Shown: positions 1 through 10,008, numbered from the stretch's first letter. The stretch: 54,195 bases of DNA from Psychroflexus sp. MES1-P1E (GCF_002836055.1 NZ_PJBS01000312.1:1-54195); one strand, 5' to 3'. Translations and numbers: made by a program. Notes: a model not told the origin generated them from the letters alone.

Positions 1-30
1 TAAGTTAATTAATTTTATAAATAAAAAAAA

Positions 31-97
31 CTGTGCTAAGCTATGTCGACGTATAATTCAATTTATTTATACGACATTATAAATTTAATTTGGTGTT
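31..97 (-). repeat. Dispersed intergenic repeat, copy 1
   Basis: The reverse complement of this stretch matches 19628-19689 with roughly seven mismatches over about 61 bases. It also matches the reverse complement of 14478-14552, with which it shares the extra end TTTGGTGTT. The copy may continue past the left window edge. In all three copies an ATG is followed four codons later by TAA, so it is either non-coding or already decayed when it spread. I do not recognise the family. Confidence 0.75.
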
Positions 98-147
98 CCC
101 AAAAAAAACTGAAATACACAATTTTAGTAAATTAAACTTAGCATAAA

Positions 148-179
148 AAAATCGCTTTATCCGTAGATAATGCGATTTT
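148..179. terminator. Possible bidirectional hairpin terminator
   Basis: AAAATCGC and GCGATTTT form an 8-bp stem around a 16-base loop, with A-rich and T-rich flanks. It could end transcripts arriving from either side. It lies 40 bases beyond the stronger accD terminator, so it may serve a gene left of the window. Confidence 0.4.
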
Positions 180-218
180 ATGACAATTACTAGCGTAAAT
201 GTTTCGGTATTTATAAAT

Positions 219-248
219 AAAAAAGGCGGCATCATTGCCGCCTTTTTT
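219..248 (-). terminator. Rho-independent terminator of fbaA-accD
   Basis: A 12-base arm pair (six A then GGCGGC; GCCGCC then six T) encloses the loop ATCATT. The structure overlaps the accD stop codon by about two bases. Being flanked by A and T runs, it can act in both directions. Confidence 0.85.
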
Positions 249-1107
249 AAGCTCTTACCGGTTGATTCATGATCAGATCCAAGTATAAATTGATTTTATT
301 TTTCAATTCTTTTCTGTGTGAAATGAAATCTAAAAACCCATGTTCTTTTAAAAATTCTGAAGATTGAAAACCTTTTGGAAGGTCTTTACCCGTAGTATCT
401 TTTACAACTCTAGGTCCTGCAAAACCTATTAAGGCACCAGGTTCTGATATATTAATGTCTCCTAACATAGCAAAAGAAGCTGTAGTCCCCCCTGTAGTAG
501 GATCTGTACAAAGTGAGATATATGGCAATTTTGCATTAGCAAGTTGTGTGAGTTTTATGGATGTTTTAGCCAATTGCATTAGAGATAAGGCGGCTTCCAT
601 CATTCTTGCTCCTCCAGATTTTGAAATGATAATTAAGGGACACTTATGGGCAATAGCATGATCTACTGCTCTAGCAATTTTCTCACCAACTACAGAGCCC
701 ATAGAGCCACCAATGAATTTAAAATCCATCGCGGCAATAACTACCTCTTTACCTTTAGATTTGCCAATACCTGTTCTGATGGCATCATTTAACTGAGTCT
801 TATCTTGAACTTCTTTAAGTCTGTCTTTATATTTTTTTGTATCCTCAAATTTTAAGGGATCTTTCGACTTAAGTTTTTCATCTAGTTCTTCAAATTTTCC
901 ATTATCAAACAAAATGTCAAAATATTCTACGGAACCAATTCTAACGTGATAACCATCCTCCGGACTTACATAAAAGTTTTTTGCTAGTTGCTCTGAATCA
1001 ATTATTTTACCTGTAGGAGATTTATACCAAAGACCCTTGGGGACATCTTTTTTGTCTTCGGTAGCGGTTTGTATTCCCTTTTTCTTTCTTTTAAACCAAG
1101 CTGCCAT
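247..1107 (-). CDS. accD: Acetyl-CoA carboxylase carboxyltransferase subunit beta
   Basis: This is the beta half of the carboxyltransferase that moves CO2 from carboxybiotin to acetyl-CoA, the first step of fatty-acid synthesis in the cytoplasm. The crotonase-like core is clear: [15 protein letters not shown] around residues 133-147, then [15 protein letters not shown], then [17 protein letters not shown]. The protein has 286 residues. The usual N-terminal four-cysteine zinc ribbon is degenerate: at about residues 29-49 serines stand where cysteines are expected (KSPTG, YVSPEDG). From memory this is a flavobacterial trait rather than local damage. It follows fbaA by 18 bases, so the two are probably co-transcribed. 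Confidence 0.96.
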   Translation of the reverse strand: MAAWFKRKKKGIQTATEDKKDVPKGLWYKSPTGKIIDSEQLAKNFYVSPEDGYHVRIGSVEYFDILFDNGKFEELDEKLKSKDPLKFEDTKKYKDRLKEVQDKTQLNDAIRTGIGKSKGKEVVIAAMDFKFIGGSMGSVVGEKIARAVDHAIAHKCPLIIISKSGGARMMEAALSLMQLAKTSIKLTQLANAKLPYISLCTDPTTGGTTASFAMLGDINISEPGALIGFAGPRVVKDTTGKDLPKGFQSSEFLKEHGFLDFISHRKELKNKINLYLDLIMNQPVRA

Positions 1108-1125
1108 ATTTTTTTTATATAACTA

Positions 1126-2193
1126 TTATAACGTGTTGACGTTGTTTAAATCCTCGAAAGCTTTCGTTAATCTGGCTATTAATGTGTTTTCACCTTCTCT
1201 CAGCCACTTTCTAGGATCATAATATTTTTTGTTTGGAACGTCGCCCCCTTCAGGATTTCCAATTTGAGTAGAAACATACTCAGCATTGTCTTTCATGTAA
1301 TCTCTTATGCCTTCTGCAAATGCATATTGAAGATCTGTATCAATGTTCATTTTGATTACCCCGTATCCAATGGCCTCTTTTATCTCTTCTACTGTAGAAC
1401 CACTTCCTCCATGAAAGACGAAATCGATATGATTTTCTTCGACATTGTATTTTTTGGATACGTATTCTTGAGAATTTTTAAGAATCTTTGGGGTTAATTT
1501 TACATTACCTGGCTTGTAGACTCCATGTACATTTCCAAAAGCTGCAGCGATTGTAAATTGATCGGATACTTTGCTCAACTCTTCGTAGGCATAAGCAACT
1601 TCCTCAGGCTGTGTGTAAAGCTTAGAAGAATCTATATCTGTATTGTCTACGCCATCTTCTTCACCACCTGTTACTCCAAGTTCGATTTCTAAAGTCATTC
1701 CCATTTTCTTCATTCTCTCCAAGTAGGTCTTACAGATCTCTATGTTCTCTTCTATAGGCTCTTCCGACAAGTCAATCATATGAGAACTATAAAGCGGTTT
1801 ACCGTGAACTTTAAAAAATTCTTCACCTTCATCTAGCAAACCGTCGATCCATGGCAATAATTTTTTAGCACAGTGGTCTGTATGTAAGATGACAGTTGCA
1901 CCATAAGCTTCTGCTAAATCATGAACATGTTTTGCACCAGTAGCAGCTCCCTTGATTGCTGCAAGCTCGTTAACATTGCTCAAACCTTTTCCAGCATTAA
2001 ACTGAGCACCTCCATTCGAAAATTGAAGAATAACAGGCGAGTTTAGTTTTGCAGCAGTTTCTAAAACGGCATTGATTGTGTTAGACCCTACAACATTTAC
2101 AGCTGGTAAGGCATAATTGTTCTCTTTTGCGTGTTGGAAAATCTCTTGAACTTCTTTTCCAGTGGCAACGCCTGGTTTTATGTTATGACTCAT
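1126..2193 (-). CDS. fbaA: Class II fructose-bisphosphate aldolase
   Basis: A zinc-dependent aldolase that interconverts fructose-1,6-bisphosphate with glyceraldehyde-3-phosphate and dihydroxyacetone phosphate in glycolysis and gluconeogenesis. The zinc-site motif HTDHCAKK lies near residue 105. Further metal and phosphate motifs follow (AAAFGNVHGVY, FHGGSGS, NIDTDLQYAF). Its 355 residues match the long class IIa form. The gene starts with ATG and sits directly upstream of accD, so a glycolytic gene and a lipid-synthesis gene share one transcription unit. Confidence 0.97.
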   Translation of the reverse strand: MSHNIKPGVATGKEVQEIFQHAKENNYALPAVNVVGSNTINAVLETAAKLNSPVILQFSNGGAQFNAGKGLSNVNELAAIKGAATGAKHVHDLAEAYGATVILHTDHCAKKLLPWIDGLLDEGEEFFKVHGKPLYSSHMIDLSEEPIEENIEICKTYLERMKKMGMTLEIELGVTGGEEDGVDNTDIDSSKLYTQPEEVAYAYEELSKVSDQFTIAAAFGNVHGVYKPGNVKLTPKILKNSQEYVSKKYNVEENHIDFVFHGGSGSTVEEIKEAIGYGVIKMNIDTDLQYAFAEGIRDYMKDNAEYVSTQIGNPEGGDVPNKKYYDPRKWLREGENTLIARLTKAFEDLNNVNTL

Positions 2194-2241
2194 AGTTTAT
2201 GTTTTAAAAGTTAAACGGTAAATTTAAGAAATAATAATCTT

Positions 2242-4797
2242 TTAGAACGGATAATTGATCCCGAAGTTAAAAATAACGTTGCTAAAATTATAATCTTTAA
2301 ACCATTTAGACCCTTCACTACCAGGATTATAGGTTTTAAAACCAAGATCCATCCGGATCACGAAAAAATCAATATCATATCTTAATCCAAAACCAGAAGC
2401 AATGGATAACTCACTAAGATCTTTTAACCCATCAAACCTAGCTGCTGGGTCTTCTACATTATCTAATACATTCCAGATATTACCTGCATCTATAAATAAA
2501 GCACTGTTTAGTGAACCAAAAAGATTAAACCTATATTCTGCATTAAAGGATAATTTAAAATTAGCCTCATTAAAATCATTCACAGCATTGGTGCTTCCTG
2601 GTCCAAGATCGTAAGGTCTCCATCCTCTGTTGTCATTGGGGCCACCTCCAAAAAAACTTCTTGGGAATGGAATCGAGTTTGCGTTTCCAAAAGGAATGGC
2701 AATACCTCCATAAGCTCTTGTTGCAATAACGCGTTGGTTGCCCAAATCCCAATGCTTTATGTAGTTAAGCTCTGTTTTGACATACTGAGAAAACTGAACG
2801 CCAAATAATCTATAATTTCCAGCCTCAGTTTGTTCTAAACCCAAGGGCTTGGCTAAAGCAGACAAGAGGTTTCCAGCCCATTCTAACTTAGCTCTAAATT
2901 GTGAAAAGTTTTCATCATAAATATTCTGTCTTGAACTGTAGTCGTACACAAAATCAGAAGCGATTATAAGGTTATTTTCTGTTAGGCGTTCTTTTCTTTC
3001 TATTAATGAATTCGCTATTTGTTGTTCATCAACATTTAGTCTGGTTGTTCCGTTATTAATAGAATTAATAAAGCCTTCAGCACCTTGAGGAATAATGAGG
3101 TTGAAATCACCTTCATTATTTCCGACTAGGAATTCTGGATTCACCTGCCCTATATTAGCTATTGCTATTTCATTTAACTCTGTGTAAGAATTTCTAAAGA
3201 CGTTGAAAAAGTTATCTACATTTAAATTATTTACAAACTGAACATTCATTAAATTGAATTGATAAGACCTTCTTTCTTTAGGTTTCCAGCGATAGCCAAA
3301 AGTAGCATTCAAATTTCTTCGATCTAAACCTATGTTTTCTTGCGTACTAAACCCAACACTTGCCGAAGTAAATGGAGACATCCTTTTGTTTATGATGCTT
3401 TGAATCGAGAAAGGAAAGATAATTCTAGGAAAATTCAGTCTTAGATCTGCTCCATACTCTAGAATGTCCAAAAATTGATCCTCAGAATTTGATAAATCTC
3501 GGGAAGCACCAAAATTTCCTCTTCCTGAAAGCTCTAAAGTTTCTGCCCCTCTAAAAATATTTCTTGCTAAAATAGAAGTGTTAAAACCAATACCAAATTC
3601 TTGAATATTACTTTGGCTTACGTCCACACTAAAGTTGGTAGAAAATCTCTCCTTTGGAGTTAAGAGAACATTGGCTATTAGGTCTGTGCCGGTAGTATCT
3701 CTTGGGTCTTCTTGATAAAGAATATTTGGGTATTTGAAAATTCGAGTTTCAGAAATTCTATTGTTTGTTCTTGTCCTATCTACATCCCTATAAACACTAT
3801 CTTTTTTAATAAAAATAAAGTCAGACAAGACTTGAGGTTTGATCTTTAGGCTTCCAAAACTAAAAATATTTAAACCTTTTAAGCGCAATGAATCTTCTAT
3901 TTTGGTAGACGTTCCGTCATAATCTGAAAAGACATTGACTTCACTTATTTTATGAACCTTAAACGGAATGGATGCAACGGTATCCCTCACGTCAACGCTG
4001 CGGTTGGAAATGTTTAATTCGAGGTTTATTTTTTTGTCATTATTAATTGTATCAGCGTAGTAGGTAATAAACTCTTTCTCAAAATGATAGAGTCCATGAT
4101 TTCTAAAATAGGTGCTGATTTGATCTCTGTCAATATTAAACTGAATGGTATTGTAAGGTTGACCTACTTTAACTTTTGAGTTTTTTTTGATAATTTGATA
4201 TAAAGAATCTGCGGAAGGAGATTCAATATTTTCTGAAATCGAATCTATAAGGTATAAGAAGCCAGGATTAACAGTGTAATTGATTTCAACTGTCTGTCTA
4301 ATAGAGTCAGTCTTTACCGAGTATTCAGCTTTTGCATTAAACCAACCTTTGTTCCAATACCAAGATTCTAATTTTTTAAGTGAGTTTTCAGTTTTGGTTT
4401 TATCAAAAATAATTGGAACTTCTCCTGTTTTTTTAATAGAATTATTGATATTAATCCAATATTTTTTCAATTGAATTACTTGGCGTTTTGATAAAAATGA
4501 AACTAACTTATCTGATCTTTTGTCTTTCTTATTTATCCAATTTATAAATCGCTTTTCAGGATTGCGTTGACCTAAATTATAAATATGAAGTTTAAGAGGA
4601 AAGCTAAGAAGTTTGGAATTGACTTGCTGAGATAACTGATTGTAAAGTTCTCTTTTTATGACTAGAGAATCTTTGCTGTAAATAGATTGCTCTGTAATTA
4701 AAAACTCATTATTCTTTAGCTTTCTAGTTGCATCACAAGAAAAAAACAGGACTACTATTAGAAGAATTAATGGTAGTTTTGTGAGTCTATAGTTCAA
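2242..4797 (-). CDS. tamL: BamA/TamA-family outer-membrane lipoprotein (TamL-like)
   Basis: An 851-residue outer-membrane assembly factor of the Omp85 superfamily. The N-terminus is a lipoprotein signal (hydrophobic run, then FFSCDATRKL with the lipidated cysteine near residue 21). POTRA-like repeats follow over about residues 100-330. The C-terminal half is a beta-barrel rich in alternating aromatic residues, with the surface-antigen segment FFGGGPNDNRGWRPYDLGPG typical of Omp85 proteins. In Bacteroidota such lipidated forms are called TamL and partner TamB. The only usable start is TTG at 4797; upstream the frame is soon closed and AGGAAA precedes the start. It diverges from the methylase gene with 31 bases between them. 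Confidence 0.88.
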   Translation of the reverse strand: MNYRLTKLPLILLIVVLFFSCDATRKLKNNEFLITEQSIYSKDSLVIKRELYNQLSQQVNSKLLSFPLKLHIYNLGQRNPEKRFINWINKKDKRSDKLVSFLSKRQVIQLKKYWININNSIKKTGEVPIIFDKTKTENSLKKLESWYWNKGWFNAKAEYSVKTDSIRQTVEINYTVNPGFLYLIDSISENIESPSADSLYQIIKKNSKVKVGQPYNTIQFNIDRDQISTYFRNHGLYHFEKEFITYYADTINNDKKINLELNISNRSVDVRDTVASIPFKVHKISEVNVFSDYDGTSTKIEDSLRLKGLNIFSFGSLKIKPQVLSDFIFIKKDSVYRDVDRTRTNNRISETRIFKYPNILYQEDPRDTTGTDLIANVLLTPKERFSTNFSVDVSQSNIQEFGIGFNTSILARNIFRGAETLELSGRGNFGASRDLSNSEDQFLDILEYGADLRLNFPRIIFPFSIQSIINKRMSPFTSASVGFSTQENIGLDRRNLNATFGYRWKPKERRSYQFNLMNVQFVNNLNVDNFFNVFRNSYTELNEIAIANIGQVNPEFLVGNNEGDFNLIIPQGAEGFINSINNGTTRLNVDEQQIANSLIERKERLTENNLIIASDFVYDYSSRQNIYDENFSQFRAKLEWAGNLLSALAKPLGLEQTEAGNYRLFGVQFSQYVKTELNYIKHWDLGNQRVIATRAYGGIAIPFGNANSIPFPRSFFGGGPNDNRGWRPYDLGPGSTNAVNDFNEANFKLSFNAEYRFNLFGSLNSALFIDAGNIWNVLDNVEDPAARFDGLKDLSELSIASGFGLRYDIDFFVIRMDLGFKTYNPGSEGSKWFKDYNFSNVIFNFGINYPF

Positions 4798-4828
4798 GTG
4801 TTTCCTGTTTTCAAAAATGTAATTCTAA

Positions 4829-5557
4829 ATGCTTAGTAAAAATCAAATTAAACTCATAAAAAGTTTAAATAAAAAAAAGCACCGATTGGAAAACGGTCTT
4901 TTTGTAGCTGAAGGTGTAAAAGTAATCAAAGAATTTCTAATAAGTCCATTCAGGCTTAATGCATTATATTCAATAGCAGATATTTTTCATATTGAAGAAG
5001 GTGAAAGTCATATTATTTCAGAAAAAGATCTACAGCAAATTTCAAATCTTAAAACAGCTCAAACTGCATTGGCAGTCTTTGAGATTCCTAAATCTTCTGT
5101 TCCCGATGAAAAAGTGGAGCTGACTCTTGCCTTGGATAGCATAAGGGATCCTGGGAATTTAGGAACTATAATTAGAATGTGCGATTGGTTTGGAGTAAAG
5201 CAGTTGATTTGCTCTTTGGATACAGTAGATTGTTTTAACCCTAAAGTAGTTCAAGCTACCATGGGATCTCTAACAAGGGTAAAGGTTATTTTTACAGATC
5301 TAGAGTCTTACCTATTAAGCACGTCCAATTTTAAATATGGAGCTTTTATGGATGGAGAAAATATTTATGAAACTTCATTAAAAACTAAAAACGCCATTAT
5401 AGTTTTAGGAAATGAAGCCAACGGTATTAGCTCGGAAATTAACTCCCAGCTGGATGCTAAGATATCTATACCAAGACATGGTGTTGTGAAAAGTGCGGAA
5501 AGTCTGAATGTAGCTATGGCAGGAGCCATCTTGCTTAGTGAATTCAAGCGTAGATAA
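4829..5557 (+). CDS. TrmH/SpoU-family RNA 2'-O-methyltransferase
   Basis: A SAM-dependent SPOUT methylase acting on rRNA or tRNA ribose 2'-OH groups. All three SPOUT motifs are visible: DSIRDPGNLGTIIRM (residues about 92-106), VLGNEANGIS (about 192-201) and IPRHGVVKSAESLNVAMAGA (about 213-232), the last forming the trefoil knot that binds SAM. An N-terminal substrate-binding domain (about 1-80) precedes them. The length (242) fits the family; the exact target (RlmB-like or other) cannot be told. It converges on porT with one base between the stop codons. Confidence 0.93.
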   Translation: MLSKNQIKLIKSLNKKKHRLENGLFVAEGVKVIKEFLISPFRLNALYSIADIFHIEEGESHIISEKDLQQISNLKTAQTALAVFEIPKSSVPDEKVELTLALDSIRDPGNLGTIIRMCDWFGVKQLICSLDTVDCFNPKVVQATMGSLTRVKVIFTDLESYLLSTSNFKYGAFMDGENIYETSLKTKNAIIVLGNEANGISSEINSQLDAKISIPRHGVVKSAESLNVAMAGAILLSEFKRR

Positions 5558-5558
5558 G

Positions 5559-6257
5559 TTATTGAAACGTAAAGTTGATAAAAATCCCTCTGGTTTTTAA
5601 AGATTCAATATTAGCGGTCCATAGACTATTTGAATCTTCGTCTCTAACTAGCTCATCGCCCATCCCAAAAACACCTCTAATTGATGGGGTGAATTTGAAA
5701 TAATCAAAATAAAAATCTATTCCAAAACCTACTTCATAATAATAATTTTGAGTTTTTAGACGGAATTGGCCAGCAGAGTTATCCTGTGGATTGTCTTCAT
5801 TACTGGATAAATTATGAGATATAGAAGCGCCTCCAATAACAAAAGGTTTAAAGTTATTGATTCGCTTGGTCGAAAATTTTAAGAGCAAAGGGATGTGGAT
5901 GTAAGAAGACTTCACCTCCCTAAATTTATCACCTTGGTCCTCGAAATTGGGAAAATTTAAATTTCTATTGGCAAATACAACACTTGGCTCTAGTCTTAAA
6001 TCTACATAATCATTAAGCCTTAAGTTTCCGATTAACCCCACACTAAAACTAGGACTTTTTTCAACTGTTATCTCTTCTCCTTGGGTTTTATATTTAATTT
6101 GGAAATCGTACATGTTAAATCCAAGGAAATAGCCCCAGGACCATCTTTTTTTATCCAAATTTTCTTTATTAAGAACCTTTTCTTCACTGAAAAGTTGAGC
6201 ATTTACATAGTTAAAACCCAATAAAAAAACCAGTAGAAAAATAAGCCTCATAATCAT
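5559..6257 (-). CDS. porT: PorT-family outer-membrane beta-barrel protein
   Basis: A 232-residue protein with a signal peptide ending near VNAQ (about residue 21) and a small eight-strand-like barrel of alternating hydrophobic and aromatic strands, ending in the aromatic FINFTFQ. This matches the PorT/SprT component of the type IX secretion system, which exports surface proteins and gliding adhesins. The position directly after ubiE, overlapping its end by four bases, is the usual flavobacterial arrangement and supports the call more than sequence motifs do. Confidence 0.85.
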   Translation of the reverse strand: MIMRLIFLLVFLLGFNYVNAQLFSEEKVLNKENLDKKRWSWGYFLGFNMYDFQIKYKTQGEEITVEKSPSFSVGLIGNLRLNDYVDLRLEPSVVFANRNLNFPNFEDQGDKFREVKSSYIHIPLLLKFSTKRINNFKPFVIGGASISHNLSSNEDNPQDNSAGQFRLKTQNYYYEVGFGIDFYFDYFKFTPSIRGVFGMGDELVRDEDSNSLWTANIESLKTRGIFINFTFQ

Positions 6258-6985
6258 TTTTTTGTTGCGGAATAAATTGTAGAAACTCCAAATGTTTGTG
6301 GAAGGTTTTCTACATCTGTAAACCCAACTTTCCTTAAAATATTGTTGAACTTTTCTCCAAAAGGAAAAACAGAGGCACTTTCACTTAAATATTGATAGGC
6401 GCTTTTGTCTTTAGAAAAAAGTTTTCCAATGTTAGGTAATATGTAGTTAGAGTAAACTTTATAGCCTTGTTTAAAAAGAAATTTAGTGGGGACTGATGTT
6501 TCTAGGATGACAAAGAGGCCTCCAGGAGAAAGGACTCGATAAATTTCAGATAGGCCTTTATCTAAATTTTCAAAATTACGAACACCAAAAGCAACTGTAA
6601 TAGCATCGAAAGTGTCATCTGGGTAGGGTAAATTTTCAGAATCAGCTTGAACCATTTCAATGCGTTTGTTCAACTTTTTTTTCTGAATTTTATCTTTCCC
6701 AACTTGAAGCATACCAGCAGAAATATCAAGTCCAATAATTTTTTCGGCATCAGAATCTGCCATAGCAATAGCTAAATCTCCAGTACCAGTGGCGACATCC
6801 AAAATGTATTTAGGATTGGTTTTTTTCACCATCTCTATTACTTTTTTTCTCCATTTAAGGTCTATACCGAAAGTAATAACACGGTTTAAACCGTCATAGT
6901 TTCCTGAAATATTATCAAACATCTGTTCGACTTGTTTTTTCTTTTCTACTTCAGAATCTTTGTAGGGCTTAACGTCCTTACTCAT
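6254..6985 (-). CDS. ubiE: Demethylmenaquinone/ubiquinone C-methyltransferase
   Basis: A SAM-dependent methylase performing the last step of menaquinone synthesis (menG activity), since Bacteroidota use menaquinone. The Rossmann SAM motif is [13 protein letters not shown] at about residues 61-73. The family signatures are [18 protein letters not shown] near residues 23-40 and the post-motif [14 protein letters not shown]. The length of 243 is normal. It overlaps porT by four bases and diverges from trkA over a 103-base promoter region. Confidence 0.96.
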   Translation of the reverse strand: MSKDVKPYKDSEVEKKKQVEQMFDNISGNYDGLNRVITFGIDLKWRKKVIEMVKKTNPKYILDVATGTGDLAIAMADSDAEKIIGLDISAGMLQVGKDKIQKKKLNKRIEMVQADSENLPYPDDTFDAITVAFGVRNFENLDKGLSEIYRVLSPGGLFVILETSVPTKFLFKQGYKVYSNYILPNIGKLFSKDKSAYQYLSESASVFPFGEKFNNILRKVGFTDVENLPQTFGVSTIYSATKK

Positions 6986-7075
6986 AGCCTATTGTTTTTG
7001 GCGAAGATACATCTTCTAAAGAATACCTTTGTCCAATATATAAGTAGTTAATGGTACTTTTTTAAAATTTTACCT

Positions 7076-7083
7076 TAATTTTG
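7076..7083 (+). promoter_or_regulatory. Candidate -7 box TAATTTTG of trkA
   Basis: Matches the Bacteroidota -7 consensus TAnnTTTG and lies only five bases before the trkA ATG, so a transcript from here would be leaderless or nearly so. No convincing -33 TTG was found. Confidence 0.35.
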
Positions 7084-7088
7084 TACTT

Positions 7089-8453
7089 ATGAAAATAATT
7101 ATTGCTGGTGCTGGAGAAGTTGGTTTTCATCTTGCCAAACTTTTCTCTTATGAATCTCACGCTATTACTCTTTTAGATATTGATGAAGATAGATTAGAGT
7201 ACGCCAATAAACATTTAGATATCAAAACGATTTTAGGCGATGCGACCCTTCCAAGTTCATTGAAAGAGGCAGATGTTGTTCATTCAGATATGGTTATTGC
7301 TGTTACTTCCAACCAGTCTATCAATATATCCGTTTGTGTTTTTGCTAAACAGATGGGAGCTGGTAGAACTGTCGCTAGAGTTTCTAACCAAGAGCTCTTG
7401 GAATCTCACCAATTGGGGAGTGAAAAAGTTATAGACATGAAAGCTTTAGGGATTGATGAAATGATATCCCCTGAATCTCTAGCAGCTAAGGAAGTGGAAA
7501 TGCTATTAAACCAATCTGCCTTTACAGATACTTTTAAATTTGATGACGGTGCCCTTACTATGATTGGGCTTACCTTGAGGTCTAAAGCACCGTTTATAGG
7601 TAACACGGTACAAGAAGCCGCTGACATTTTCCCAGGTTTACACTTTGTACCGATAGCCTTACAGCGCTATGGAACTCAACTTACTATCATGCCCCGGGGA
7701 GACACTATTTTTAAAAGAGGAGATAGAGTTTATTTTATTACAGATTCTGAAGGAGTTGAAGAGTTGTATAAACTTACTGGAGCAGAAAAGCGATCTATAA
7801 AAAAAGTAATGATTTTGGGTGGTAGTAATATTGGTAAAACACTTGCCGAAAAACTTTGCAAGGAGAAATTTGCAGTCAAAATTATAGAGAAAGATCTCAA
7901 GAAGGCGACTCACCTAGCCAATGTTTTACCAGATGCTTTGATAATTAATGCTGATGGTAGAAATGTTGAAATTTTAAAAGAGGAAAACATCAGTAAAATG
8001 GATGCCTTCATTGCTGTGACTGAGGATTCTGAAACAAACATTATCACTTGCCTAGTGGCTAACTCTAAAGGCGTAAGAAAAACCATAGCTTTGGTTGAAA
8101 ATGTAGATTATTTTCAATTGAGCCATTCCATTGGGATTCACTCATTGGTTAATAAAAAACTATTGGCCGCCAATAGTATATTTAGATATTTACGAAAAGG
8201 AGATGTTATTGCTATGACAAAACTCAATAATATGAATGCTGAATTACTTGAGTTTGTGGTAAAAGCAAATTCAAAAGTGACCAACAGTAAAATCATTGAC
8301 ATCAATTTCCCTCGAACAGCTGTCGTTGGTGGTGTAATAAGAGATGGCAAAGGAATAATTGCTCTTGGTGATTTTAAAATTAGAGAAGGAGACAGGATTG
8401 TTGTGTGTACACTTCCTAAGTCTATAAAAAGTGTAGAGAATTTATTCTGTTAA
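7089..8453 (+). CDS. trkA: Trk potassium uptake regulatory protein TrkA
   Basis: The cytoplasmic gating subunit of the Trk/Ktr potassium importer. It is a tandem RCK protein. The first NAD-binding half starts at residue 1 (IIAGAGEVGFHLAKL, then LLDID). The second starts near residue 236 (VMILGGSNIGKTLAEKL, then IIEKD). Each is followed by a TrkA-C ligand-binding domain. The length of 454 is the full two-RCK form. It is immediately followed by trkH with one base between, so the two parts of the transporter form one operon. Confidence 0.96.
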   Translation: MKIIIAGAGEVGFHLAKLFSYESHAITLLDIDEDRLEYANKHLDIKTILGDATLPSSLKEADVVHSDMVIAVTSNQSINISVCVFAKQMGAGRTVARVSNQELLESHQLGSEKVIDMKALGIDEMISPESLAAKEVEMLLNQSAFTDTFKFDDGALTMIGLTLRSKAPFIGNTVQEAADIFPGLHFVPIALQRYGTQLTIMPRGDTIFKRGDRVYFITDSEGVEELYKLTGAEKRSIKKVMILGGSNIGKTLAEKLCKEKFAVKIIEKDLKKATHLANVLPDALIINADGRNVEILKEENISKMDAFIAVTEDSETNIITCLVANSKGVRKTIALVENVDYFQLSHSIGIHSLVNKKLLAANSIFRYLRKGDVIAMTKLNNMNAELLEFVVKANSKVTNSKIIDINFPRTAVVGGVIRDGKGIIALGDFKIREGDRIVVCTLPKSIKSVENLFC

Positions 8454-8454
8454 T

Positions 8455-9951
8455 GTGTTGAATTTGAATTTTAAAATAGTTGCGCATATCATGGGCGTGC
8501 TCCTTGTTTTTAATGGGGGCTTTATGCTTATACCCGCTATTTATAGCTGGTTTTCTCAGGAGTCTGTAGCGTTTTCCATCGCGGTCTCAGCTATTATTTC
8601 AATATTTATTGGTCTTTTAGCGATGTTTTTTACTAAAAATCACGACAAAGATATTTCCCAGAGAGAAGGATATTTAATTGTGACTTTAGGTTGGCTCTTT
8701 ATGGTGTTGAGTGGAATGCTGCCGTACGCTTTGTCTGGAGAAATAAAGGGAATTGAAAATATCTTTTTTGAAACAATGTCGGGATATACCACTACAGGAG
8801 CTTCAATTGTAAACGATATCGAGGCACTGCCAGAAGGTATTTTACTTTGGAGAAGCCTTACGCATTGGATAGGGGGTATGGGAATTATCGTTCTTGCTGT
8901 AGCCATATTACCTTTATTTGGAATTGGAGGGATGCAATTGTTTTCTGCAGAATCTCCAGGTCCTAGTGCTGATAAAGTCAAGCCTAAAATAGCAGATACA
9001 GCTAAACGTTTATGGCTCATTTATTTTGGATATACCATCTCAGAAACAATTCTACTCAAAGTTGCTGGTATGACTTGGTTCGATGCGTGCAATCATGCTC
9101 TTAGCACACTTTCTACTGGAGGATTTTCAACAAAAAATGCAAATTTAGCCTATTGGAATGACAATCCATCCATACAATACATCGTTATATTTTTTATGTT
9201 TTTGGCAGGTACCAATTTTGTAGTAAGCTATTATGCGTTTAAAGGTAAAATAACTAATGTTCTTCATAATGAAGAATTTAAATGGTATTTCTTATTTATT
9301 CTTGGGGCTACTGCATTTACCTCATTATCGATCTATTATGTTTCAGATCCAACTAGTGCGAGTATAGAATATCCTATGGTTTTTGGTGAAATTGAAAGTG
9401 CTATACGTCATGGCTTATTTCAAGTCCTCGCTATAATAACCACAACAGGATTCGTCTCTGCGGATTATACCTTATGGACACCTTTACTTACTGTTTTATT
9501 CTTTGGGTTGTTTTTTCTCGGAGGGTCTGCAGGGTCAACTTCAGGTGGAATAAAAGTCATAAGACATCTTATTATGATCAAAAATGGATTTCAAGAGTTT
9601 AGAAGGATACTTCACCCTAACGCTATCCTTCCAGTGAGATATAAAGGATCCTCTGTAGACCAAAAAATCGTCTATAATGTTTTGGGGTTTTTTATATTAT
9701 ATTCTCTTTCTTTCATCATAGGTGCTGCAGTTTTTGCAGGAACTGGACTAGATTTTGAAACTGCTTTAGGAGCCTCTGCATCCTCTCTAGGAAACGTTGG
9801 GCCAGCCTTTGGAGAACTTAGTCCTGTAGATAATTATGTTTCACTTTCTGTATTTGGTAAATTTTGGAGCTCCTTTTTAATGCTGTTGGGCAGGTTAGAA
9901 TTGTTTACAGTATTGATTTTGTTTACATCATACTTTTGGAAAAACAGTTAA
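8455..9951 (+). CDS. trkH: Trk potassium uptake channel subunit TrkH
   Basis: The membrane pore of the Trk potassium uptake system, 498 residues, with eight or more hydrophobic helices. The four filter-like P-loops are visible as TTTGAS (about residue 116), STGGFS (about 222), TTTGFVSADY (about 330) and GNVGPAF (about 448). The intramembrane gate segment AGSTSGGIKV is near residue 360. The start is GTG at 8455 (a TTG follows at 8458). The overlapping ATG at 8453 hits a stop at once. It is translationally coupled to trkA. Confidence 0.96.
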   Translation: MLNLNFKIVAHIMGVLLVFNGGFMLIPAIYSWFSQESVAFSIAVSAIISIFIGLLAMFFTKNHDKDISQREGYLIVTLGWLFMVLSGMLPYALSGEIKGIENIFFETMSGYTTTGASIVNDIEALPEGILLWRSLTHWIGGMGIIVLAVAILPLFGIGGMQLFSAESPGPSADKVKPKIADTAKRLWLIYFGYTISETILLKVAGMTWFDACNHALSTLSTGGFSTKNANLAYWNDNPSIQYIVIFFMFLAGTNFVVSYYAFKGKITNVLHNEEFKWYFLFILGATAFTSLSIYYVSDPTSASIEYPMVFGEIESAIRHGLFQVLAIITTTGFVSADYTLWTPLLTVLFFGLFFLGGSAGSTSGGIKVIRHLIMIKNGFQEFRRILHPNAILPVRYKGSSVDQKIVYNVLGFFILYSLSFIIGAAVFAGTGLDFETALGASASSLGNVGPAFGELSPVDNYVSLSVFGKFWSSFLMLLGRLELFTVLILFTSYFWKNS

Positions 9952-9955
9952 AATA

Positions 9956-9985
9956 AAAGCTGCTTAAGTTTTCCTTAGCAGCTTT
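9956..9985. terminator. Bidirectional terminator after trkH
   Basis: AAAGCTGCTTAAG pairs with CTTAGCAGCTTT with one bulged T. A-rich and T-rich sides let it serve trkH on the plus strand and the converging gene on the minus strand. Confidence 0.7.
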
Positions 9986-10008
9986 CAATGTAAAATTTAA
10001 AAAAGATT

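Noticed and set aside
8640-9020. 126-codon minus-strand frame inside trkH
   Set aside because: It overlaps conserved pore-loop codons of trkH and resembles no protein; a composition artefact.
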